In this document: piece after piece, positions 1-5,798 of the stretch
Numbering within the stretch: the first letter of the stretch is position 1
Layout: each line of letters begins with the position of its first letter
DNA from: Desulfatitalea sp.
Lineage (GTDB): Bacteria; Desulfobacterota; Desulfobacteria; Desulfobacterales; Desulfosarcinaceae
Assembly: GCA_013041835.1 (NCBI GenBank)
Contig: JABDRH010000016.1
Coordinates: forward strand, 1-6,064
Direction of reading: 5' to 3'
Length of the DNA stretch: 6,064 nt
Translations under genes and position numbers: made by a program
Notes under the pieces: generated by a model
Told to the model about the DNA's origin: nothing
Databases searched by the model: none
The model's input: the letters and a program-made list of their open reading frames with translations, nothing else

Positions 1-1
1 T

Positions 2-418
2 CTGGCGGTTGACCGCAGCGCCTTTGACCAGGTGATCCAGGCTGGCGGCTACACGTCGGTGAATGCCGGCGGCGCCCAGGATGCCAACGCCATTGCCGTG
101 CCCCAGGACAAGGCCGAGTTGGCCATGGATGCGGCCCAGTGCATCGGTTGCGGCGCTTGCGTGGCGGCCTGCCCCAATGCCTCGGCCATGCTCTTTGTGG
201 GCGCCAAGGTGTCCCAGATGGCCCTGCTGCCCCAGGGCAAACCCGAAGCAGCCCGCCGTGCTTTAGCCATGGTGCGTGAAATGGACCGCCAGGGATTCGG
301 CAACTGCACCAATGAAACCGAGTGCGAAGTCGAATGCCCCAAGGAGATTTCCATTACCAATATCGCCCGCCTCAACCGGGAGTTTCTGAAAGCCTCGTTC
401 GGCGCCGCTATTAAATAG
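2..418 (+). CDS. sdhB: Succinate dehydrogenase / fumarate reductase iron-sulfur subunit, C-terminal part (5' truncated by window edge)
   Basis: The open frame enters from the left edge and ends at TAG 416-418, giving 138 residues of the C-terminal ferredoxin-like half of the protein. Two cysteine motifs are visible: [12 protein letters not shown] (bases 140-175), the C-x2-C-x2-C-x3-CP pattern of the [4Fe-4S] site, and C-x5-C-x3-CPK (from base 305), the partner motif that with the first completes the [4Fe-4S]/[3Fe-4S] binding of SdhB/FrdB. The N-terminal [2Fe-2S] domain lies outside the window. In this family the subunit carries electrons between the flavoprotein SdhA/FrdA and the membrane quinone site. 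The direction of the reaction (succinate oxidation or fumarate reduction) cannot be told from this part. A GTG at 32 could be mistaken for a start, but the frame continues upstream with family-like sequence. It is probably the last gene of an sdh/frd operon, since unrelated chemotaxis genes follow. Confidence 0.9.
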   Translation: MAVDRSAFDQVIQAGGYTSVNAGGAQDANAIAVPQDKAELAMDAAQCIGCGACVAACPNASAMLFVGAKVSQMALLPQGKPEAARRALAMVREMDRQGFGNCTNETECEVECPKEISITNIARLNREFLKASFGAAIK

Positions 419-454
419 TTTACTCACAAAAGGGTGCCTGTCTGCGACGCTGCA

Positions 455-519
455 TCCACCGGCGCATATCTTGATATGCATTGGTGGATGTGCCTTTTCG
501 GTGAACCCAAATCCGTCGC
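455..519 (+). repeat. Hairpin-forming intergenic repeat, left copy (inverted relative to the copy at 1441-1500)
   Basis: This 65-nt segment matches the reverse complement of 1441-1500 at about 49 of 60 aligned positions, counted by eye, with one 5-nt gap. The first half is a near-perfect palindrome: 455-470 pairs with 473-488, with two G-T pairs and one mismatch, and the pairing extends outward through CATC/GATG. The second half is the conserved tail with GATGTGCCTT and GAACCCAAATCCG. Weaker similarity continues to about 542, ending in a T-rich stretch followed by TTTGC. Read as protein, both copies give similar short peptides (ICIGGCA...NPNP and ICTGGCA...NPNP), which explains misleading short frames here. 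It resembles a dispersed REP/MITE-type element, but I cannot name a family. It could also act as a transcript-end structure after sdhB, although no T-run follows the hairpin directly. Confidence 0.75.
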
Positions 520-550
520 AACCTGTGGGAATTATTTATTTGCGGCGTCC

Positions 551-577
551 TAAAGTGTCAGGCATCGACGCCGATAG
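551..577 (+). promoter_or_regulatory. Sigma-28 (FliA) type promoter for the REC-STAS gene
   Basis: The -35 element TAAAGTGT (551-558) and the -10 element GCCGATAG (570-577) are separated by exactly 11 nt. The well-known FliA consensus is TAAAGTTT-N11-GCCGATAA, so 14 of 16 positions match with ideal spacing. Transcription would start near 584, leaving a leader of about 70 nt before the ATG at 654. The match places the REC-STAS gene in the late flagellar/chemotaxis regulon. It also argues that the open frame extending upstream to 471 is not translated, because that frame begins before the promoter. Confidence 0.8.
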
Positions 578-643
578 TGTTGATAATGCTGCATTCGCTC
601 GCGATACCGGGCCGCAGCCGCAATACGACGGAAAAATAGTCTT

Positions 644-650
644 GAGAGGT
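644..650 (+). promoter_or_regulatory. Ribosome binding site deciding the REC-STAS start
   Basis: GAGAGGT lies 3 nt before ATG 654, a short but workable Shine-Dalgarno spacing. It supports ATG 654 over the longer in-frame possibility at 471, which falls inside the repeat and upstream of the promoter. Starting at 654 also puts the receiver domain's first beta strand at the N-terminus, as is usual for CheY proteins. Confidence 0.65.
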
Positions 651-653
651 CCC

Positions 654-1409
654 ATGAGCTATAAAATCCTGACGGTGGATGACAGCCGAACGATCCGCAT
701 GATCATCAAAAACGCATTTAAAAACTACCAATGCGAACTGCATGAAGCGGAAAACGGACGCGACGGCCTGGCTCTTGCCGCCGAAATAAAGCCTGATCTG
801 ATCATCCTGGATATCACCATGCCGGTCATGACGGGCATCGAAATGCTCGCCAAAATTCTGGAGGACGAAACGCTGAAGGACACGGCAGTGATCATGCTCA
901 CTGCCGAATCGGGGCGCGACAATGTCATGAACATCGTCAAGATGGGCGTCAAAGACTATATCGTCAAACCATTTAAGGGCGATCAGTTGATTGATCGGGT
1001 AAAGCTGGTTTTGGTGGATTTAAAGGAGCGTATCGACGCACCGGTAAGCAAGGAAGGCGAATCGGAAGATACGTTTTTTACGGTGGATAACGATATTGTG
1101 GTATTGACCTTGCCCACCAAAATCAATCGCAACAAGGCCACCGAGATCGATGAGCAACTACAGACCAAAGTGAACCAGATGTCGGGTGCCGGCGCCAATA
1201 AGTTCATCCTCGACCTTTCCGGTATCGAAAATCTGAGCATGACGGCCATGCAAGCCGTGCTTGCCATGGTCAACCAGTGCCTGCGCGCCAAATTTGAACT
1301 CCAGTTGGTGGCCACGCCGGATCAGGCCAAATCCTTGATGGGATTCAAGGAAACCAGCGAGATTGCCATCAAGTTGAGCCTGGAGGAGGCCAAAGCGAAA
1401 TGGAAATAA
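654..1409 (+). CDS. CheY-type receiver fused to a C-terminal STAS-like domain
   Basis: The protein has 251 residues. Residues 1-120 form a response-regulator receiver with the full active site: acidic pair D9-D10, phospho-acceptor D53 in LILDITMP context, T83 and K105 in YIVKPF. An acidic linker (about 125-140) leads to a STAS-like domain (about 140-245) of the anti-sigma-factor-antagonist/SpoIIAA fold, seen in the strand-loop-helix segment FILDLSGIENLSMTAMQAVL (184-203). The usual DSSG loop is degenerate here (LSMT, 194-197), though a serine, S195, falls at about the expected phosphoserine position. There is no DNA-binding domain, so output is probably by protein-protein contact. It has its own sigma-28 promoter and lies just upstream of cheA, so the likely phosphodonor is that kinase. 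Possible roles are flagellar-switch ligand, phosphate sink, or adaptor acting through the STAS domain; the sequence does not choose between them. The REC assignment is very sure; the STAS assignment is probable, from fold-like pattern rather than strong motif identity. Confidence 0.88.
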   Translation: MSYKILTVDDSRTIRMIIKNAFKNYQCELHEAENGRDGLALAAEIKPDLIILDITMPVMTGIEMLAKILEDETLKDTAVIMLTAESGRDNVMNIVKMGVKDYIVKPFKGDQLIDRVKLVLVDLKERIDAPVSKEGESEDTFFTVDNDIVVLTLPTKINRNKATEIDEQLQTKVNQMSGAGANKFILDLSGIENLSMTAMQAVLAMVNQCLRAKFELQLVATPDQAKSLMGFKETSEIAIKLSLEEAKAKWK

Positions 1410-1440
1410 GGGTACAGGCAAAAAAGAACGCCTCCAGATC

Positions 1441-1500
1441 GCGCCGGATTTGGGTTCGTCCCCAAGGCACATCCGCCGGTGCATATCAGGTGCCGGTGGA
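1441..1500 (-). repeat. Hairpin-forming intergenic repeat, right copy (inverted)
   Basis: Read on the minus strand, this 60-nt segment matches the left copy at 455-519, with the same order of palindrome, GATGTGCCTT and GAACCCAAATCCG. On the plus strand, 1472-1482 can pair with 1490-1500 in an 11-bp stem containing three G-U pairs and a 7-nt loop. A smaller hairpin, TTGGG/CCCAA (1450-1454 with 1461-1465), lies beside it. The palindrome loop region is 5 nt shorter than in the left copy. Weaker similarity continues to about 1421, where a run of A (T on the minus strand) ends the match. The two copies face each other across the REC-STAS gene. Confidence 0.75.
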
Positions 1501-1666
1501 CGAAACGCCGCAGATCTATCGCAAAGACAAGCAAGATGGGGGCATTATTTAGTGCCGAGACCCTAAGCGCGGCAAATGTCTTGCGGGGTCCTCCACCCAA
1601 TCGGAAAAAGCGCCTTTCCCCTTTCCCACACTGTGTTTTCCAAGCCTGCCCGAATCCAAATAATAT

Positions 1667-1693
1667 TAAAGTTTCTCGTATGACTGCGGATAA
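1667..1693 (+). promoter_or_regulatory. Sigma-28 (FliA) type promoter for cheA
   Basis: The -35 element TAAAGTTT (1667-1674) is identical to the FliA consensus. After exactly 11 nt comes GCGGATAA (1686-1693), differing from the consensus GCCGATAA at one base, so 15 of 16 positions match. Transcription would begin around 1700, about 94 nt before the cheA start. With the similar site at 551-577, this makes two sigma-28 promoters within 1.2 kb, both correctly oriented upstream of chemotaxis genes. It probably drives cheA, cheW and cheB together. Confidence 0.87.
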
Positions 1694-1780
1694 ATAGGAA
1701 TAGAAATGGACCGGCCGCAAATGACGGGACAACACTTCTAAGTTTGAAGATAAGTTCGGTTATCATACCACTGCGACTCA

Positions 1781-1786
1781 AAGGAG
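1781..1786 (+). promoter_or_regulatory. Ribosome binding site of cheA
   Basis: AAGGAG is followed after 7 nt by ATG 1794, a standard strong Shine-Dalgarno arrangement. It fixes the cheA start at the first residues of the HPt domain. Confidence 0.85.
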
Positions 1787-1793
1787 TACCGCC

Positions 1794-4700
1794 ATGACCA
1801 TTCAAGACGATGAAACCCTGCAGATGTACCTGGAGGAGTCCCTAGAACATCTAGCAGACATCGAAAACGATTTTTTGGCCATTGAAGAAAATGGGGCCAA
1901 CATCGATGACGATCTCGTCAACAAGGTCTACCGAGCCGCGCACTCCATCAAAGGAGGCGCCGGTTTCATGGGCTTGACCAACATAAAGAATTTGACCCAT
2001 GAGATGGAAAATCTCCTCGGCAAGATGCGCGGCCGTGAAATAGTTCCCACCCCGGACATTATCAATGTGTTGCTCACCGCCGCAGACCAGTTGAAGGCGT
2101 TGATGGCGGACATCCTAAACAGCAACGATATCGACATCAGCCATCATGTGCGGGCGCTTCAGGCCATCCTGGAGGCCGGTGGCGCCGCACCCGCAGCACC
2201 CGCAGCCCCCAAAGCGGATACAACGGATCAAAAGCCGGCCGGCGGCATCGCGACGAAAGCGGCCCCGGCAAAAGTGGTCAAACAAACGCAAACGGCCCCG
2301 GCAGCCGCACAAAATGACGAAAACACGCTCTCCCTGGCCTTTCCCGACGGCGGCATGGGACTGGTTGTGGACCGGGCCAAAGTCACACCCATGTTTTCCC
2401 AGGGAAAATGCGTCTATCTGGTCAAAATGGATGTGGAAACCCATATCCACGCCTGTGGTAAAACATGCCGGAGCGTGCTGGAGGAAATGGAGCAGACGGG
2501 CATTATTCTAAGCAGCAACTTTCCACTGACCCCTGCAGCCGAATTGGCCGATGACTGGACACCCGACGTGCCAACGATGATGGTCGTCTTCGGCACCATT
2601 CTCAAACCCAGCGATATTAATGTGCTTTTTGAAATCGATGAATACTGCATTCTCGAATTGAAAGCAGATCTGGCGCTGTACCAGATCAAAGGCGATCCTG
2701 TGCCCACAGCCGTCGAACCCGAATCATTCGGTGTCCCGGCCCCGGATATTCAAACACAAGCCGCCCGGGCTCAAACAGCGCCCGTGACAACGGTCGATCC
2801 TTCACCGGTTGCAGCACCGGCACCGATCGATTTGATGGAAACAGCGCTATCGGAGCCGGAAAAAAATACCGGAACGTACCTTGAAGAGACCATTTCAACC
2901 TATGCGGAAGCACCGCTGGAGTGTGTGGCCGACAAGCGCGGCGGCAAAGTGGAACATGAGACCACCAGTTTGCGGGTCCACTTGAGTTTGCTGGACCAAC
3001 TGATGACCCTTGCCGGTGAACTGGTGCTGAGCCGCAACCAACTGCTGCAATCCATGGGATCCAATGACCAGCGCAGCTCGGAAGTCGCCGGCCAGCGTAT
3101 CGACCTGATCACTTCTGAACTGCAGGAAGCGATCATGCTGACCCGTATGCAGTCGATCGGCAATGTATTCAATAAATTCCCGCGCGTGGTGCGAGATCTG
3201 GCACGCAGCCTGGGAAAGCAGGTGGAGCTTTCCCTGGAGGGCAAAGACGTCGAACTGGATAAGACGATCATCGAAGCCATCGGTGATCCGCTCACCCATT
3301 TGGTGCGTAATGCCGTGGACCATGGCATTGAAACACCCGAGATTCGCCAACGGACCCGAAAAAACAAAACCGGCCAGATCTATTTGCGCGCATACCACGA
3401 AGCGGGCCAGGTCAATATTGAAATCGCCGACGATGGTAAGGGACTGGACGGCAACAAAATTGCCGCCAAAGCCGTGGAAAAGGGGTTGATCTCAGATGAA
3501 CAGGCCAAGCTCATGTCCGCCCGGGAAAGGACCAACCTGATCTTTCTGCCCGGCTTTTCCACGGCCGAAAAGATAACCGATGTCTCGGGCCGGGGTGTGG
3601 GCATGGACGTGGTCAAGACGAATCTTGACCAGTTGGGCGGCATCATCGACATCGATTCGGAACCGGGCAAAGGCACCACCATCCGCATCAAGCTGCCCCT
3701 GACCCTGGCCATCATTCCCTGCCAGGTCATCGTCACCGGTGGTGAACGCTATGCCATTCCACAGGTGAACCTTGAGGAGTTGCTTCGCATTCCGGCCGAT
3801 CAGGTCAACCGTCGCATCGAACGCGTGGGAGATGCGGACGTGGTTCGTCTGAGGGGCAACCTGCTGCCCTTGATCCGCCTGTCGGATATCATCGGCGTGA
3901 CATCTCTTTATACGGATCCGGCGACCGGCGAAACCGCAATCAATCGACGCAAGACCCTTTTGGACCGCAGGTCGAAAAAAAGCCCGGCCATACCTAGCGA
4001 CGACGCCTCGCAAGAGAAGCAAACTCCTGCAGCCGCCGGGCAAGATACGCCCAATCGGCGGGAGCAACTTGGCAACGACCGGCGTTACCACTCGGTCGGT
4101 GCCTTGAACATCGTGGTGGTCTCCACCGGCACGATGAAATACGGCTTGGTGGTGGACCATCTGCACGACTCGGAAGAAATCGTCGTCAAGCCGCTGGGGC
4201 GTGATCTTAAAAAATGCAAAGGTTACGCGGGGGCCACCATCATGGGCGACGGCCGTGTGGCACTGATCTTGGACGTTTCCAACCTGGCGCATATGGCCGG
4301 TTTGACCACGGTGGAAGGTACGGCCCGGGCCGCCGAAGTGGCCGCGTCAGAGCGAGATGCCGTGCACGCCGCGCGAGACAAGCAATCCTTGCTGATTTTC
4401 CGCAGTGCCGAAAACGAGCAATTCGCCGCACCGCTGAACCTCGTCGAGCGTATCGAAAAGATCAAGCGTGAAGACATCGAACATGTGGGCGGAAAGCAGG
4501 TCATGAAATACCGTGGCGGCAGCCTGCCCTTATTTAGAATCGATGAGTGCGCTTCCGTGCAACCCCTGGCCGACCAAAACAATTTATTGGTCATCGTTTT
4601 CATGGTGGCCGGTCGCGAAATCGGTTTGTTGGCCATCGGTCCGGTGGATGCCATGGAGATCAACCTTAGCCTGGACGGCTCGACCTTGCGCCAACCGGGC

Positions 4701-5198
4701 ATCATGGGATCGACCATCATCAACGACCGCACCACGCTGATAGTGGATATCGTTGAAATTGTACAGATTTTAAATCCTCAGTGGTTTGAGAAACCTAAAA
4801 AAACCAAGGCAGAGGAAGACGCACCGGCAGCCACCATCCTTTTTGCCGAAGACTCCAGCTTTTTCCGCAACCAAGTGAAAGGCTCCATGGAAAAGGAAGG
4901 TTTTATCGTACTCGAGGCCGAAGACGGCGTGATTGCCTGGGATTTGCTTCAAGAAAAGGCGCAAGACATCTCCCTGGTGGTTACCGATATTGAGATGCCC
5001 AATATGGACGGCTTCACGCTGACCAGCAAGATCAAGGAACACCCGGCTTTCGCCCACCTGCCGGTGATCGCGCTGACCACGCTGGCAGGAGATGAAGATA
5101 TCGCCAAGGGGAAACAAGTGGGCATTGATGACTACCAGATCAAATTGGACCGTGAACGACTGATCAAAAGTATTCATGAATTTCTCAAGGCCGCCTGA
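1794..5198 (+). CDS. cheA: Chemotaxis hybrid histidine kinase CheA with two CheW-like domains and a C-terminal receiver
   Basis: At 1134 residues this is far longer than E. coli CheA (about 650). Domains in order: HPt/P1 (1-120) with phospho-acceptor H50 in AAHSIKGGAGF; an Ala/Pro-rich linker (128-180); a P2-like domain (about 205-292, ending VLFEIDEYCILEL); a second linker (293-389); P3 dimerisation (390-455); and the HATPase P4 (about 456-640). P4 shows an N box (HLVRNAVDHG, 502-511, Mg-binding N506), G1 (DDGKG, 546-550), F box (FLPGFST, 584-590) and G2 (GRGVGMD, 599-605). A first CheW-like P5 (about 640-837) is split by an arginine-rich insert (703-768). A second CheW-like domain follows (about 863-997), then a receiver (1014-1134) with E1019/D1020, phospho-acceptor D1065, T1095 and K1117. 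All catalytic residues look intact. It should autophosphorylate in complex with receptors and CheW and pass phosphate to its own receiver, the REC-STAS protein, CheB and any CheY. It is transcribed from its own sigma-28 promoter, with cheW 43 nt downstream. Confidence 0.95.
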   Translation: MTIQDDETLQMYLEESLEHLADIENDFLAIEENGANIDDDLVNKVYRAAHSIKGGAGFMGLTNIKNLTHEMENLLGKMRGREIVPTPDIINVLLTAADQLKALMADILNSNDIDISHHVRALQAILEAGGAAPAAPAAPKADTTDQKPAGGIATKAAPAKVVKQTQTAPAAAQNDENTLSLAFPDGGMGLVVDRAKVTPMFSQGKCVYLVKMDVETHIHACGKTCRSVLEEMEQTGIILSSNFPLTPAAELADDWTPDVPTMMVVFGTILKPSDINVLFEIDEYCILELKADLALYQIKGDPVPTAVEPESFGVPAPDIQTQAARAQTAPVTTVDPSPVAAPAPIDLMETALSEPEKNTGTYLEETISTYAEAPLECVADKRGGKVEHETTSLRVHLSLLDQLMTLAGELVLSRNQLLQSMGSNDQRSSEVAGQRIDLITSELQEAIMLTRMQSIGNVFNKFPRVVRDLARSLGKQVELSLEGKDVELDKTIIEAIGDPLTHLVRNAVDHGIETPEIRQRTRKNKTGQIYLRAYHEAGQVNIEIADDGKGLDGNKIAAKAVEKGLISDEQAKLMSARERTNLIFLPGFSTAEKITDVSGRGVGMDVVKTNLDQLGGIIDIDSEPGKGTTIRIKLPLTLAIIPCQVIVTGGERYAIPQVNLEELLRIPADQVNRRIERVGDADVVRLRGNLLPLIRLSDIIGVTSLYTDPATGETAINRRKTLLDRRSKKSPAIPSDDASQEKQTPAAAGQDTPNRREQLGNDRRYHSVGALNIVVVSTGTMKYGLVVDHLHDSEEIVVKPLGRDLKKCKGYAGATIMGDGRVALILDVSNLAHMAGLTTVEGTARAAEVAASERDAVHAARDKQSLLIFRSAENEQFAAPLNLVERIEKIKREDIEHVGGKQVMKYRGGSLPLFRIDECASVQPLADQNNLLVIVFMVAGREIGLLAIGPVDAMEINLSLDGSTLRQPGIMGSTIINDRTTLIVDIVEIVQILNPQWFEKPKKTKAEEDAPAATILFAEDSSFFRNQVKGSMEKEGFIVLEAEDGVIAWDLLQEKAQDISLVVTDIEMPNMDGFTLTSKIKEHPAFAHLPVIALTTLAGDEDIAKGKQVGIDDYQIKLDRERLIKSIHEFLKAA

Positions 5199-5230
5199 AA
5201 CGGCCCGGAGAAATACAACCCGCAAGGTAT

Positions 5231-5234
5231 GGAG
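5231..5234 (+). promoter_or_regulatory. Ribosome binding site deciding the cheW start
   Basis: GGAG sits 7 nt before ATG 5242. The frame is also open upstream to an ATG at 5176 inside cheA, but no comparable site precedes that codon, and its extra residues do not look like CheW. I therefore place the start at 5242. Confidence 0.65.
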
Positions 5235-5241
5235 CGTATCC

Positions 5242-5727
5242 ATGGCAGTGAGCAGACAGCACCATTCGGCAACCAATTCATTCGGCATGCAAAGTCAATC
5301 AGGCATGGTCGAACTGGCGACTTTCTACGTGGGTGAGGCGCTGTGTGGCATGGACATCCTCAAGGTCCAGGAGATCAACAAATTAATGGAGATGACCCAA
5401 GTGCCCCAGGCCCCGGATTATGTCATGGGCATATTGAACCTACGCGGCCAAATCGTAACCATCATCGACCTGAGTAAAAAATTGGGATTGCCGCAAATCC
5501 AAATCAATGAAAACTCACGCAACATCATCGTCAACTCGGATAACGAGTATATCGGCCTTCTCGTTTCACGAATCGGTGATGTGGTGGATGCAGACTGGCA
5601 AAAGGTCGAGCCGCCGCCGGCGAACATCGGCGGCGTACAAGGCAATTTCTTTAAAGGCGTGTTCAAGATGGAGGATCGCCTGATCGGAATACTGGACGCC
5701 GACAAGGTATTGGCAGAGGAGATATAA
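5242..5727 (+). CDS. cheW: Chemotaxis coupling protein CheW
   Basis: The protein has 161 residues, the usual CheW length, and is a single CheW domain after a polar N-terminal tail of about 20 residues. The family hallmark GILNLRGQIVTIIDL (63-77) is present. R68 in NLRG corresponds to the arginine known in E. coli CheW to matter for receptor and CheA coupling. Further typical segments are the VQEI strand (42-45), the VPQAPDYVMG turn (54-63) and the IGLLVSRIGDVVD strand pair. It bridges methyl-accepting receptors to CheA at the cytoplasmic face of the membrane array. It lies 43 nt after cheA with no visible promoter or terminator between, so it is probably co-transcribed. In-frame ATG codons at 5287 and 5305 are alternative starts that would trim only the variable tail. 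Confidence 0.93.
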   Translation: MAVSRQHHSATNSFGMQSQSGMVELATFYVGEALCGMDILKVQEINKLMEMTQVPQAPDYVMGILNLRGQIVTIIDLSKKLGLPQIQINENSRNIIVNSDNEYIGLLVSRIGDVVDADWQKVEPPPANIGGVQGNFFKGVFKMEDRLIGILDADKVLAEEI

Positions 5728-5798
5728 GACGTTGGCCCCCGAGCGCAAATCAAGCTCATTCGATAACCACCCCTTGGTCAAGACGGGAAACGGAGACA

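Larger units (their letters stand above)
1410..1793 (+). other. 384-bp intergenic region between the REC-STAS gene and cheA
   Basis: This stretch holds the inverted repeat copy (1441-1500), a sigma-28 promoter (1667-1693) and the cheA ribosome binding site (1781-1786). In between (about 1501-1660) I see no convincing gene, tRNA or strong terminator. A 72-codon frame at 1479-1697 begins inside the repeat, lacks a credible ribosome binding site, resembles nothing I know, and runs across the promoter, so I treat it as non-coding. The predicted cheA leader from about 1700 to 1793 is some 94 nt long, with no regulatory fold that I recognise. Confidence 0.6.

Noticed and set aside
471..653. In-frame N-terminal extension of the REC-STAS gene
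   Set aside because: It begins inside the repeat and before the sigma-28 promoter, has no ribosome binding site, and its residues do not resemble a domain; ATG 654 has a Shine-Dalgarno site and the expected receiver start.
1603..1620. Possible intrinsic terminator in the cheA upstream region
   Set aside because: The stem is about 5 bp (GGAAA/TTTCC) with a loop of similar size and is followed by C-rich sequence, not a T-run.
1479..1697. 72-codon open frame upstream of cheA
   Set aside because: It starts in the right repeat copy, crosses the cheA promoter, lacks a good ribosome binding site and is rich in basic, low-information sequence.
1738..1764. Possible second sigma-28 promoter (CTAAGTTT) nearer to cheA
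   Set aside because: The -35 is only partly matched, and at the 11-nt spacing the sequence CGGTTATC does not resemble GCCGATAA.
2895..3398. Antisense open frames opposite the CheA dimerisation and kinase region
   Set aside because: Shadow frames of the catalytic core, in two overlapping reading frames, with no family-like motifs.
3492..4292. 266-codon antisense open frame inside cheA
   Set aside because: It lies entirely opposite well-conserved CheA kinase and P5 coding sequence; its length is explained by codon bias of the real gene, and it shows no recognisable domain.
5176..5241. Upstream cheW start overlapping the end of cheA
   Set aside because: The added 22 residues are not CheW-like and no ribosome binding site precedes 5176, whereas GGAG precedes ATG 5242 at good spacing.
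5740..5766. Possible sigma-28 promoter before cheB (TTCGATAA)
   Set aside because: Only the -10 half is similar; at the correct distance the upstream bases (CGAGCGCA) show no -35 match.
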